DNA of 64,000 nucleotides from Apiosordaria backusii. Lineage: Eukaryota > Ascomycota > Sordariomycetes > Sordariales > Lasiosphaeriaceae. Each line of letters starts with the position of its first letter. Position 1 is the stretch's first letter. Below the pieces are notes generated by a model. It did no database searches. It was not told where the DNA came from and saw nothing but the letters and a program-made list of their open reading frames with translations. The stretch is taken from NCBI GenBank assembly GCA_030549205.1, contig JAUKTV010000014.1:744001-808000 (forward strand), written 5' to 3'. Made by a program: the position numbers and the translations under genes. This document shows, one piece after another, positions 1-11,220 of this stretch.

Positions 1-361
1 AGCCACGAGCTTGGGCCGATGACGAGATAGAACGAGCGACCTCACGCTCGGGGGGCTTCTGCTTCGCTCGCCGTGTCAGCTCATGGAAAGTATCTCTTTT
101 TGTTTGGGGGGCCTGAAGAAACGCACCATTCGTGAGGCCCTTTTGGTGGACGAAATCAAGTACCGTATCGAGCTGCGACTTGACAAATTCGAGGTCTTCA
201 AGGGCCTCCTCAAGGGTAGCTGGCTTGTCGTGGCCATCCCAAATTCCGTCGAGTCCCTTGGCATAGGTACTGTTGGCGCGTTGTGGTCTTGGATTGGTTC
301 GACATATTGCGCTCGACACTCGGTCTATCGATCTTCGGCCGGTGAGAATGATGGGGTTTTG
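1..361 (-). pseudogene. Degraded third copy of an unrecognised three-member gene family (partial)
   Basis: Read on the minus strand, a frame without a usable start runs from about 361 into an intron (59-126, GTGCGT donor, CAG acceptor) and on to the window edge. The stretch GLDGIW...DFVHQKGLTNG aligns with the intact paralogue at 13470-14354 and the broken one at 12229-13129, and the intron has the same position and phase (phase 1, after the G following TN). The codon where the intact copy has its ATG (359-361) reads CAA, so the start is lost. The second exon has an in-frame TGA at 42-44 where both paralogues have Leu. No domain was recognised. The similarity is seen directly; decay is inferred from the lost start and the stop. 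The gene continues off the left edge. Confidence 0.6.
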
Positions 362-1079
362 GTGTGGTTGACGAAGCTGATCAACGTAAAAGTGAGAGTG
401 GAAAAATGCGTCGAAAAATCGAAGAGAAAAAATTTCACTTCGATCTCGTTGGCAATGGAAGGTGGGACAAAGGTTGGCTGGAAAAAAGCATAAATTGTGG
501 CCCCGGTCGCATCCACCTATGGCCCTAAGTTCCGTGCTCCCCAAAGCCACCCTACCGAAGGCTCTTTACGAAGATTTAACAGCCCCAAGGATGACCAGAG
601 GGAATGATGGGAAGAGTCCTATCGTTGCGGTTGTGGTTGTATGCTGGAACACTGCTGTCGAGGGGTACCTGTCTAACGAAATGTGATGATATGGCTTTTT
701 ATATATCTTCGCGGTCTGTCTTGTACTGTCCATCGGCTTCCCCTCTTGCACGTACAATATTTTGGAGGCGTGCCACAGCTGTCTGGTCGTTGACCGTGTG
801 ATGTGCAACGTGCTCATATGGATTGTGAGTAGGTAGGTAGCCTCAACCCATCGCCTCAACTCATCGTCAATCTCGGCATAGAACATTTTTAGGGACCCAT
901 ACAGCTTATTACATCTTTATTATAGATTAAAAAGAGGAATTACATTCTTTAAAACATTAACCCTCTCAAAATCACAAAACCAAAACAGTATCCAAATTGT
1001 GCACAGAAAAATCACCCATCTTCCATCCATATTCCCTAACATCCACGCTCTCTGGCGAGGATGTCACGCAAATAGGTAT

Positions 1080-1887
1080 CTAGTGACCCCAACCTAATAA
1101 AAAGTCAGCAATCCGCCCCTCAAACAAAAAACACCCCATCAAACCTCGCACAATCACTTACCAATCCAATCCCCCTCCCTATCCCCCTCCCTATCCCCCC
1201 CAACAGGTCTAACAGTCACGTCAATCACCTCCCCCACCGTCCCCGTCCCCGTCACCTCCCCAACCCCAGCCGTAACAACCTTCAGCACCTTCCCCAACTG
1301 CCTGTTCTCAATCTCCCTCCCCTCTTCCAGTCCCAAATGCTCCAAAAGCGAACCCCCACCCGGCGCCACCACAAGCCCAACCCGTTCACTCTTCACCCCA
1401 TCAGGCAGCAAGTGCGACAGCTCCTCCAGCCATCCCTCAAGAAACACATCCTGGCGCTTGACCTTCTTGTCAAAAATGTCTTCCGGTGTGTCCGGCAACA
1501 CGGGGTTGATGACCACGTCGATGGGGCCGAGTAGTTCGTTTCCTACTTGGCGAGTGGCGCCGCCGATGACGCGGAGGACTGTGCCGAGCTGGCGCTTGGG
1601 GAGATTGTGGGGAAGGAGGCTGGTGATGCTGGTGTCGGGTGGGGAGATGACGATGCCGACTTGAGGGCTGTGAGATGATACGAGATGGTTTAGACCGTAA
1701 GGTATGTGGTCGTGGACGGATATTTATACTTTTCCAGGCCTCTCTTTTGACAGTGTTTTCACTGTGATGAATCTGCGCATCTAAGATACGGAGAGCATCA
1801 TGAAATGCAGAGGATCTACCCTTTCTTACCTCTGCGGAGCGGCGTGAGTGGTGGTGGGCAGTGGGAGCTGAGCGAAATCCCAGCCAT
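1080..1887 (-). CDS. Hypothetical protein with an internally duplicated ~60-aa domain
   Basis: Predicted 206 aa from four exons: 1887-1830, 1780-1730, 1659-1162 and 1093-1080. The last intron (1094-1161) is convincing, with a GTAAGT donor, GCTGAC branch and TTAG acceptor. The 5' two introns were chosen because they keep frame and are less sure. The large exon carries two copies of a motif of the form VG(I/L)V(I/V)(S/A)P...LL...RQLG.VL(R/K)V...DV.(I/V).PV, about 90 residues apart, with a charged GDREGDREGD tail near the end. No family was recognised, and there is no clear signal peptide or membrane segment. It lies between the degraded paralogue at 1-361 and the transposon at 2459. A TATAAATA sequence on the same strand falls in the second predicted intron (about 1721-1729), so an alternative later start cannot be excluded. 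Confidence 0.45.
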
Positions 1888-2450
1888 CGCAATGGTGTGG
1901 TGAGATTTGCCTCATAACAGAGGACTGGATTCAGCTGCCGAGATACGCCTCATGGGCGCATAATCGTCTTAATGAGATCACGATTAGTTGTTTTGCTTGG
2001 GATCGTCAGCGCTAGTTTCACCCTTCCCCCCTCCAACGCTGTGAACATCTTCATTTCTCGAGAACGTGATGGTCGGTGGGTGCTGAACAATCTGGCCTGG
2101 CACTGGAGAGTCGTTCCGAATCACGACCGAGAGCACAATTCATCAACTTGTGTAAGCAAGACGGTGCGCTGCTCGTGATCCTTAGTTGCGCTTTACACAT
2201 TGACGAGCAGTTTCGATGATGCCAACCGCTCAGTCACAAGTTAGAGTGATTCAAGTTGCTTTTTCTTGGAGGCCACCGATCCTGACTGGCGTATTTGGTG
2301 ATCGCGGTGTATGAGTGGCTGAGGTGCTAGTTGCTTGTGGCGTGACCGAGGGCCGGGGACCGAGGACTGAAGACTGAAGCTGGTGGCCAGCTTGACAAGT
2401 ATCTTACGTCGTGTCGTGATGGCACTGTTGTGACTTGCAGCCAATGTTGG
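1888..2450. other. Intergenic stretch, no gene seen
   Basis: Normal-GC sequence between the hypothetical gene and the transposon target duplication. Only short frames without recognisable content are present. The GC content drops abruptly at 2459, at the transposon terminus. Confidence 0.5.
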
Positions 2451-2469
2451 CAAGAGGGCAGAGTTTGGA
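2451..2469. repeat. Left boundary of the transposon: 8-bp target duplication plus 11-bp terminal inverted repeat
   Basis: CAAGAGGG (2451-2458) is followed by CAGAGTTTGGA (2459-2469). The same CAAGAGGG occurs directly after the inverted copy of CAGAGTTTGGA at 11221-11239. Both matches are exact. Confidence 0.88.
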
Positions 2470-2600
2470 ATTAGTACTCTAGTATTTAGTACTAGTACTA
2501 GTATTTGTAGTATAGTATAGTACTAGTACTGGCTCAGTACTAGACTAGCCTAGTACTAGTACTAGACTAGTACTAGTACTAGTATACTAGTCAGTACTAA
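2470..2600. repeat. Left subterminal TAGTAC/CTAGTA array
   Basis: Dense irregular repetition of the self-complementary hexamer/decamer TAGTAC/CTAGTACTAG immediately inside the left TIR. It mirrors 11008-11220 at the other end. In hAT elements such subterminal repeats usually serve as transposase binding sites; that role here is inferred. Confidence 0.75.
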
Positions 2601-2889
2601 CAATAAAAATTAAGTATTTTTTATATTAATATTTTTTATTATTTTTTTATATATATTATTATATACGGTACTAGTGTATTAGGAATTTTAATTAATTTAA
2701 TATTCGAAGTTTTCTTCAATTTTTCAAGATTTTTTTTTATAAAAAGACGAAATTTTAAAGAATAATTAATTATAAATTAAGTATAAGGAATATTAATATA
2801 AGGTTAATAGTATTTAAATACTTAAAAAATAATAAAAAATACTATAATAAGGCCTACTTTATATTAATAAGTATTAAGAAGTTAAGAAA

Positions 2890-3010
2890 ATACTAGTTAG
2901 TACTATTGTAATACTATTTAATACTAACTAGTATCAACTAGTACTGATTAGTACTGACTAGTACTGACTAGTACTGACTAGTACTGTAATAGTACTAACT
3001 AGTATTAACT
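2890..3010. repeat. Second, internal TAGTAC-type tandem block
   Basis: Several copies of a 10-bp unit close to GACTAGTACT with imperfect neighbours. The related unit CAGTACTAAT is repeated at 11008-11060 near the right end in inverted sense. Confidence 0.7.
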
Positions 3011-3169
3011 AATATTATATAGAAAAAAGAAATATATCATATATAATAGATAAATAAAAGTAATTTAATAAAACTAATTAAATAAATTAAATAAATAAAA
3101 CTAAACTAAATAAAACTAACTAAATAAAACTAATTAAATAAAACTAATTAAATAAACCTAAATACTAAA

Positions 3170-3461
3170 AAGCTTTATAAACCTTTTATTCTGTCTTCTT
3201 TTTATCCTCTTTATTACTTTATAATATCTTTTAATATTCCTTTCTTTTTTTTCTTTTTTTTTAATATTTTCCTCTCTTTTTAATTCCCAAGCTTCCTTTA
3301 GAAGGCCTAAATACCGATTAAGCCTTATAAATTCAGTTTGATCTGCTAATTCGCTTTAAAGCCACTGATTATATTGTAAAGGAAATTGATCTTTATATAA
3401 CCAAGCGTCTTCAATTTCTAAATAATATTAAGATTAATATAAAAAAACTAAAAGAATAAAA

Positions 3462-3496
<35 letters not shown>

Positions 3497-4030
3497 ATAC
3501 CTCTAATCCGTGAATCTGGTAAATAACAAGCTAATAGCCTCCACCAAGGATGATAAATATCATTATAATCCGTCATTACGTAATCTTCTTCTTTATAATA
3601 GGCCGTATTATTCTTTAATAAAGAAGATTAGTATTTATATATATATATATATATATTAAATTATAGCTTACATTTAAAGTACGTTTTAAACATTACGATA
3701 AGCTAGTCCATTGCCATTCCTGCTATAATAATATTAATAATTAATATAAATTTAATTATAAAATATATAAAATATAATATAAGGTTAAAATATATATATA
3801 TATATAGCTATATAATATATATATTATTTCCTTTTAATAAATATTACTTATAAGATACTAAACTGTATTACACATATTCTTAAGGCTATTAACCCAGGTA
3901 TTAAACTCCTAATTATCGTATATAATAATCGCTTAATGGAATCTATTAAAAAGGTCAAGGTAAGTAATAAGGTTTATATCGTCAGAAAGCTCAGCTTGGA
4001 TTTTAAAAGCCATTTCTTTAATATAATAAA
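3170..4030 (-). pseudogene. RIP-worn multi-exon gene relic inside the transposon
   Basis: On the minus strand several short segments still read as protein, separated by AT-rich intron-like gaps: KEMAFKIQAELSDDINL at about 4020-3970, EFNTWVNSLKNMCNTV at about 3900, a segment ending WRLLACYLPDSRIR at about 3590-3500 followed by a GTATTT donor, and QTEFIRLNRYLGLLKEAWEL at about 3350-3270. In-frame stops are TAA/TAG codons of the kind produced from CAA/CAG by C-to-T change. No family was recognised. It may be a transposon gene or a captured host gene. Confidence 0.45.
3456..3499. repeat. (AAAT)n microsatellite
   Basis: About ten uninterrupted copies of AAAT, next to the relic's intron. Confidence 0.9.
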
Positions 4031-4689
4031 TTATTATAAAAAATAATAAATATATATTATATATAATAAGTAAATAAAAGTTAAAGTAGTAAAACTTAAT
4101 AAGTATCTTAATAATTGGTTAGTTTATTTAAAAAGAAAAAAAGTAGAAGAAGGATAAGGAAAAGAAAGAGAGTTAAATAGAATTTAAAATTAAGTAGTTA
4201 ATAACTTTATTTTTAATTACGTAAAATAATATTCGTTATTTTATTAATAATTAATTTAAAAGTTAAATAATTAATTATAATATTATAATTTAATTTTCAA
4301 TAATAAACGATAAAGTCTACTTTCGAAATATAGCCTTTGAATAATATTTAAAGGTATTAATTATTAATCTATTAAGAATCACAATATTATCTATAAAACC
4401 TTTTTACTTACTTATTATAAGAAAATTATTTTTTAATAAATATTTAAATATCTTAATTTTTAAATAAATATTATTTACAAAAGCATATTCTTTATAGTAT
4501 ATAAAAGATCAAATTTTTAATTAAAATTAAACTTCTTTTATAAATATATTTATATATTAATTTATAAAAAGTAATATAAATTAATATTTCGAAATCCCAA
4601 TTTAAATAAAAATATTCTCTAATATTTTAAAGCTATTTTACTATAAAAGAAGTAAAGTTTAAATAGTTTAAATTAATTTTATAAATAAC

Positions 4690-5103
4690 CCTACTGTGAC
4701 GAACCCCGGTACAGAACCTCTGAAAGGGATACTCGGTTGAAGGCTACTCCTGACAATTGGTTCGGTGCAGCTAAACAGTGCACAACAAGATGTCTCAATG
4801 TAAATACAAGATACCGTGAATACAAGCTGTGATTGCATACTGCGGAACTATCTACAAGCTATCTAGTTCCTCCGTATATATGGACCTGCAATCCTCATGG
4901 ACCGCTGGACCGTTCATAGCACACCGGTCCATCGGTCCCTCCATGAGTGGTTGTCCTGGACCGCTGGACCGTCTCCTACGCACCGGTCCATCGGTCCTCC
5001 TCTGATTGGCTACCTACAGGGGTCCCTCCCGTCGTAATACACTCTTTCCATTGGCTCGTCTGTTAAGTCTGCGTCCTCCCGTGTCCAAGGTCGTGACACC
5101 TAC
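4690..5103 (-). mobile_element. Solo LTR no. 1 with 5-bp target duplication
   Basis: LTR 4695-5098 (404 bp), flanked by CCTAC at 4690-4694 and 5099-5103. On the minus strand it begins TGTCACGACC and ends GGTTCGTCACA, i.e. TG...CA. The ~188 bp from a TATATA box to the end are nearly the same as in the LTRs at 5958 and 8247. The other half, the U3-like part, is unique and holds a ~70-bp tandem duplication rich in GGACCG/CGGTCC. Normal GC inside a very AT-rich setting indicates that it escaped or post-dates RIP. No internal retrotransposon sequence is attached. Confidence 0.88.
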
Positions 5104-5952
5104 TTAATTATATAATCTATAATAATTATATATTATATATTAATAGCTAAAAAATAATTATAAACTTTTTTTGAATTTATTTACCTTCTTTTAATAGGTA
5201 TAATTATAATTTATTACAATAAAAGCACTTTAAAGTCCAATTTTCAACACTTATAGGTAAATAATATCTAAGTAGAAAGAATTGCAATATAATTATAGTA
5301 AGGAATTTAATTTAAGTGTTAAGAAGTACAAATCTTTATTAATATTCTTTTTTAATATATTGCTTATATACGTAGTAAAAAGAATCTAATAAAAATAGTA
5401 CTATAGAAAGAAAAATTCTTAAATAATTAACGTAGTATTTTAGGTTTCTATTTTTAACATATTCTATTTTTAAATATTAAATTATATATTCTTAATAAAA
5501 ACCTTATATATTTAATATTTTATTAATAAACAAATATAGAGCTTTTAATTGAGGCTAAATAATTTCTAAATATAGCTTATTATTACTATTTTGGAAAAAT
5601 TATTTATAATATATATATATTTTTCTTCAATTTATAAATAAATAAAATATATATTAAAATAGAAAAAAAAGAAAAATAAAAGAAATCAAGTTGTATTTTA
5701 AAGTAGTATTTCTTCCGGTTAAATTGTAAAGGAAGGAGGGTATTATTATATTAAAAAGGAGGTATATCGAGTATTATTTCGGTTATATATACTAGACTTT
5801 CTTCCTTAAAATCTACTAAATCTATATAACTAAATCACTACTTTTAACTATAACCACCTGTTAAACTAGGTCCCTGTAAGGCCTAAGACTTCGTCGGCCG
5901 ACCAAGTGTAGGACCTAAGTTTACAGTAGGTGGCTGCTATTATACTACGTGG

Positions 5953-6403
5953 TGGAATGTCACAAGTTAAACCAGCGGCAGGTCGTACAGTATGTGGGAC
6001 GCGGGGACGTCCCGAGCCAATCATTAGGAGCTAGGAAGCAACCAGTGAGAGCGGACTAGAAGTGCTAGGGTGCCAAGACACACGAGCATGTTGCAGGATG
6101 CAAGATGCTCGGGGTGATCGAGGACATAGCACGACGAGCACATCGCAGGATGCAAAGTGCTAGGGGTGATCGAGGGCATAGCACGACGAGCACTCGGGTG
6201 ACAAGAAGACTATATATACGGAGGAACTAGATAGCTTGTAGATAGTTCCGCAGTATGCAATCACAGCTTGTATTCACGGTATCTTGTGTTTACATTGAGA
6301 CATCTTGTTGTGCACTGTTTAGCTGCACCGAACCAATTGTCAGAAGTTGCCTTCAACCGAGTATCCCTTTCAGAGGTTCTGCACAGGGGTTCGTCACATG
6401 GAA
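5953..6403 (+). mobile_element. Solo LTR no. 2 with 5-bp target duplication
   Basis: LTR 5958-6398 (441 bp), flanked by TGGAA at 5953-5957 and 6399-6403. It starts TGTCACAAG, has a TATATATACGG box at about 6211, and ends TTCGTCACA. Its U3-like half carries two ~64-bp tandem units (ACGAGCA...GCAGGATGCAA...GGGGTGATCGAGG) unlike those of the other two copies. Open frames inside it are not genes. Confidence 0.88.
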
Positions 6404-7140
6404 GCTTAAGTTGGAAAGCCTACCCGTCAGCTACCCGGCACTTAGTCAGCACCTTACTTCACTGCAAGGCTATTCAAAGGCCTGCATCCCACTAACCAGT
6501 GGGCCAAACTGCCTGTAATTTTATATTCAGGCTACTAAGGCCCACTACTGTGAGCAGTATAAGTGGCCTGACCCTAACCCTACGTTGACCCGCACTTTGG
6601 GTTAGGCGTGCTCGGTTTTGCGGCCTGTTTTGTATGGCCGTGAGTCAATTTCTTGAGAGCTGTGAACCACGCTAACTTAGCTGCCTGCAAGACCTGTAGC
6701 TAACTACTGGGCTGGCCAAATTGGCCAAGAATTAGTAGGCCTATAGTTAAGTAGGTATATTACTACTATACTAAACTATAGGCCTGTGGGCCCTGTGGGT
6801 CGGGAGCTACAGAGGGCTTGGCAAGTGGTTTACAGGGCTTGGCAAACCTCGGGGTCAACCAAGCCGTACTCTGGCCCATCTGCCCGCTGGGGTGTGCGAG
6901 GCACCGCACGTCAGTCGGTGGGTATGTGGTAGAGGTCGAGTACGAACCCTACTACAGAGAATATTACAGTGGATTTACAGAAGGCTAGCACTACAATACA
7001 ATTGTTTACCCACTATATTTCTGTTCTGCAGCACCTACAGGATGCTGCACTCTAGTACCCCAGCACTGAGCTATAGGTATCACGCGTAAGACTTCCGCTG
7101 CACTGTGAGCTAGTGTGTGAGCACTAATTACAGGGCCCTT
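6404..7140. other. Less AT-rich patch of unknown origin inside the transposon
   Basis: Mixed-composition sequence following solo LTR 2, which interrupts it (a similar patch lies at about 5860-5950). It contains an inverted CTATAGTT / AACTATAG pair near 6737-6780, a CCCTAACCC telomere-like motif near 6570, and repeated GGGCTTGGCAA words near 6815-6846. No intact frame was recognised. Confidence 0.4.
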
Positions 7141-7142
7141 AG

Positions 7143-7318
7143 GCCTGTAATTGGCCATATCCATTCCAATAAGAACTATTAGGCTGATTATTATCAATTT
7201 CTTTGCCTTTATTATAATTACTAATATGTCGAGGGCTAGCAGGTAAAGTATTAATAGATTCGGCTCCAGAGTTATTAGAATCGTTAAATTCAGAGCCTGA
7301 ATTTATAGGAGAAGGCAT
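7143..7318 (-). pseudogene. 5' fragment of a degraded gene
   Basis: From ATG at 7318 a clean frame reads MPSPINSGSEFNDSNNSGAE and continues in low-complexity Asn/Ser-rich sequence for about 58 codons to a TAA near 7143, after which the frame is lost. The Asn/Ser-rich N-terminus is not diagnostic. The fragment lies at the boundary between the mixed patch and AT-rich DNA. Confidence 0.35.
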
Positions 7319-7929
7319 TTTTAATATATTATTATATTAATAAAGCAGTTTAAAAGATATAATAAATATCGTTAACTTATTTAGTTTTGTTTATTGTTAT
7401 AATTTAGTTTGTTTAAAGAAAAAGAAAAGAAATAATTATAATAAGATAAACTACATACTTATACTTTTTTAATTTTTTAATAACAATTAATATTATTATA
7501 TAATAAAGCTTTAAAACCTTTAAAATAATATAATTAAAACTAAATTAAACGTAATTTCTAAAAATAAATAATAATTAAATAATAATTACTTATTTTATTT
7601 TATTAATATTTATTTTTATTTATTATTTAACTAATTTAAATAATAATTAAATAAATATTTTATTTTCTTAATATTTATCTATAGTTATTAATGAATTATT
7701 TTAAATAATAATTAAATAATTATTTTATTTTTTTAATATTTATTTTTATTTATTATTTAATTATTTTATTTTATTAATATCTATTTTTATATATTAATTA
7801 ATTAATATAAATAATATTTTAATTATTATATTTTATAATATTAATTTAACTATTTTATTAGTTATTATAAGCTTATTTAATTACTATATTTAGAATTTTA
7901 ATTATAAGCTTTTTACTATATACTTTTAC

Positions 7930-8860
7930 GTAACTAACTATACTACTTACCTTTTTTTATACTGCTTACTTACCAGTAAAATATAACCTACTTATCCATT
8001 TTACGTCATTTACTTTTATTACAGTATATAATAGGAATTTGTTAATATATATCCTGCAATTACGTGACCAACCATACTACTTACCTTTTTTTATACTGCT
8101 TACCTACCAGTATAATATAACTTACTTATCCATTTTACGTCATTTACTTTTATTACAGTATATAATATGAATTTGTTAATATATATCCTGCAATTACATG
8201 ACCAACTATACTACTTACCTTTTTTTATACTGCTTACCTACCAGTATGTCACAATCGTTGATGAAGAACTAACGCACGGAGCACGGGCCGCTCCTATCCA
8301 ATCATTGTGGACCAATCGGGAGTGGAGCGACGGGCTCACGGTGATCCCGGTGAGCAGGGCGACAGGATCACGGTGAGCGTAGTGAGCCACAGGAAGGAAA
8401 GGTGATCCAGATCACCTGTAGGGAACGTGATCCAGGTGATCCATGGGTCTATATATACGGAGGAACTAGATAGCTTGTAGATAGTTCCGCAGTATGCAAT
8501 CACAGCTTGTATTCACGGCATCTTGTGTTTACATTGAGACATCTTGTTGTGCACTGTTTAGCTGCACCGAACCAATTGTCAGAAGTCACCTTCAACCGAG
8601 TATCCCTTTCAGAGGTTCTGAGCAGGGGTTCGTCACACAGTATAATATAACCTACTTATCCATTTTACGTCATTTACTTTTATTACAGTATATAATAAGA
8701 ATTTGTTAATATATACCCTGCAATTACGTAACCAACCATACTACTTACCTTTTTTTATACTGCTTACCTACCAGTATGATATAACCCACTTACCTATTTT
8801 ATGTTATTTACTTTTATTATAATATATAATAAGACTTTTTTAATATATACTATATAATTA
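7930..8860. repeat. 134-bp tandem repeat array, interrupted by a solo LTR
   Basis: The landmark TACTACTTACC recurs at 7941, 8075 and 8209, a period of 134 bp, and again at 8739. Subtracting the 391-bp LTR and its 5-bp duplication puts the fourth copy exactly 134 bp after the third. Later copies are more decayed. Confidence 0.85.
8242..8642 (+). mobile_element. Solo LTR no. 3 with 5-bp target duplication, inserted in the tandem array
   Basis: LTR 8247-8637 (391 bp), flanked by CAGTA at 8242-8246 and 8638-8642. It starts TGTCACAATCG, has a TATATATACGG box at about 8450, and ends GGTTCGTCACA. Its ~188-bp downstream half matches the other two LTRs; its U3-like half is different and rich in GTGATCC(A/C)GGTGA words. 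Confidence 0.88.
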
Positions 8861-9554
8861 TGTAATTAAAATCTAACTATAGTATTAATATTTCTTAACG
8901 TAATTAATTTAAAGAATTTTAGCTTATAAAACTAATTACGTAACTTATAATTATAAACTATATTTAATTTATTTTTAGATTTTTCTTTTAATTATTACTT
9001 TATTTTTAAAAATATTTAAATTAATAAAATAATAGTTTAATTTTTAAAAATATTTAAATTAATAAAATAATAATTTAATTTTTAAAAATATTTAAATTAA
9101 TGAAATATTTATTTAATTAAATATTTTTTAAGTTAAATATTCTTTTTAATAATATAATTAAAATAGTTTTATAAAAAGTAATAAAAATAATATTTTAATT
9201 AATTAAATATTACTTTTTATTTATTTATTTTAATATAATAATAATTTAATTAATTATTTTATTTTATATAATTAAATATTTATTAAGTTAAATAATCTTT
9301 TTAATAATATAATTAAAATTATTTTATAAAAATAATATTTAATTAATTAAATATTACTGTTTATTTATTTATTTTAATATAATAATGATTTAATTAATTA
9401 TAGATATTTTATATAAGCTTGTATCTTATATATTTTGAAATTAAATTCCCTTTTATTTTTTTACTTCTATTATTTATTTTAAGTATATTACGATAAAGCT
9501 AAATTTATTAACATACTATATTATATATATTTCTTTTATATATATAATAAGAAA

Positions 9555-10650
9555 ATGGCTACTATTCTTTATACCGCTAAGCTTGCTAGGCGTTACCTTA
9601 GCCTTGCTAATAGCTTTTTACCTACCTTATTAAATGAAAATAATACCTCTGGATTTTTATACTGGATTCAAGAAATCTGACTTTTTTATAAAGATTTACA
9701 AGATGAAGTAAGTAGTTTATTTAATTAATAAATTAATAATATTAATATATTAACTATTTTTAGAAAGAAATATTTAAAATACTACCGGATGGAGTTAGTA
9801 TCGAATATACAGTTATTGAAGTATATATATATATATATCTTTACTTTATTTATATTAATACTAATTAGTATATTATAATAGGAAGCTGCATTTTTATATA
9901 GTTATCGAAATTACCGTTACGATGAAGATATGGTTAATAATAGACCTAAACCCTTTTAGGAAGTATTTAATAAAGAAGAATTAAGAAGAAAACTTCAAAT
10001 AGAACAAGAATTTGATAATATAAGTATTTCTTCAAATACTACGTATTGTCAAATATTTGAAGAAGACGATTACGATTTTATTAATTAAGGTATTTATTTA
10101 TAATTCTTTAAACTATATATTTATATTTATATATTAATATTTATTCTTTAAAAGCTTTAAAGATTTAAGGTTACTGAAGAAGAAGTTCGACTTAGTAATT
10201 TAAAATTACTTGCAAATTATTATAATTATAAAAGTCTTGAAGAAGATGAAAAAAATAAAAGTAATTTTATTTCTATTATATTATATTTATTTATAAAAAA
10301 TATTAATAATATTATATTTAGATTAGCGTAAAAGAAATTATTTTCGTAATTATAATAGAGACTGGTGGTGCTATTATTGGAATGATACTTCTTTTAGAAC
10401 TGTACACCCTAAATATAATATCTTTAAATTTGTAAGTAATTTAACTTTATGATAAAATTAATATTTAAATATTTATATTAATATATTTATATAGTGGAAT
10501 ACTCCAGTTTATTATTGTGGAAATAATAATTGTAAAAGGATATTTCTTATAGAGAGGGAATTAAAAGATCACTGGTCTTCTTAGAGAGTATATAAAAGTA
10601 AAAAGGCCGGATTAGATTGCTAGAGGCCTGTACGGTGATTTAATCAGCTT
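9555..10650 (+). pseudogene. RIP-worn multi-exon gene relic with recognisable introns
   Basis: Starts MATILYTAKLARRYLSLANS at 9555. Later exons are bounded by GTAAGT/GTATAT donors and TAG acceptors (for example 9707-9763 and 9823-9882), and a C-terminal segment ends YYCGNNNCKRIFLIERELKD near 10510-10570, resembling a zinc-knuckle or C2H2-like CxxxxC...H arrangement. In-frame stops are TGA where TGG is expected and TAG where CAG is expected, the RIP transition signature. No family was recognised. It could encode part of the transposon machinery or a captured gene. Confidence 0.5.
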
Positions 10651-11007
10651 TAATACTAGCTTTATTATTATATAGCTTTTATTTTATTTTATATTTATTT
10701 TATTTATTGTTATATTAAATAGTACTGTATTTAAAAATAAAAGAATAGTTTAGTTAGTATATTATAAGTAATATATATATATATATACAATAGGTTTAAC
10801 TTCTTATAACCCTTCATTACCTTTATATTATATTATATAGTTACTACTTAATATTATTTAATATATATATATACCTTAATATTACCGAATATATACATAT
10901 ACTACTTAATATTACCTAATATATATACTATTATATATATATACTACTTAATATTACCTAATATATATACTATTATATATTATACTACCTCTATATATAT
11001 AATATTA

Positions 11008-11220
11008 AACAGTACTAATCAGTACTAATCAGTACTAATCAGTACTAATCAGTACTAAATAGTACTAGTATTAGTACTAGTTTCAGTACTAAATCGGTAC
11101 TAATTGAGGCACTAGTACTAGTATTTAGTACTAGTATTTCTAGTACTAGTATGGCCTCAGTACTATACTAGACTAGTATAGTACTAGTACTGGCCCGGTA
11201 CTAGTACTATACTATACTAG
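11008..11220. repeat. Right subterminal TAGTAC/CAGTACTAAT array
   Basis: Tandem CAGTACTAAT (about four or five units), then irregular TAGTAC/CTAGTA repeats running up to the right TIR. It is the mirror of the left-end arrays. Confidence 0.75.

Noticed and set aside
566..886. 106-codon minus-strand frame as a 5' exon of the left-edge gene
   Set aside because: No sequence similarity to the paralogues' N-terminus, which already aligns to 361; no convincing splice to join them.
6255..6518. Open frames of 75-87 codons inside and just after solo LTR 2, and a similar one in LTR 3 (8494-8709)
   Set aside because: They run over LTR sequence and flanking DNA, repeat wherever the LTR occurs, and have no protein family character.
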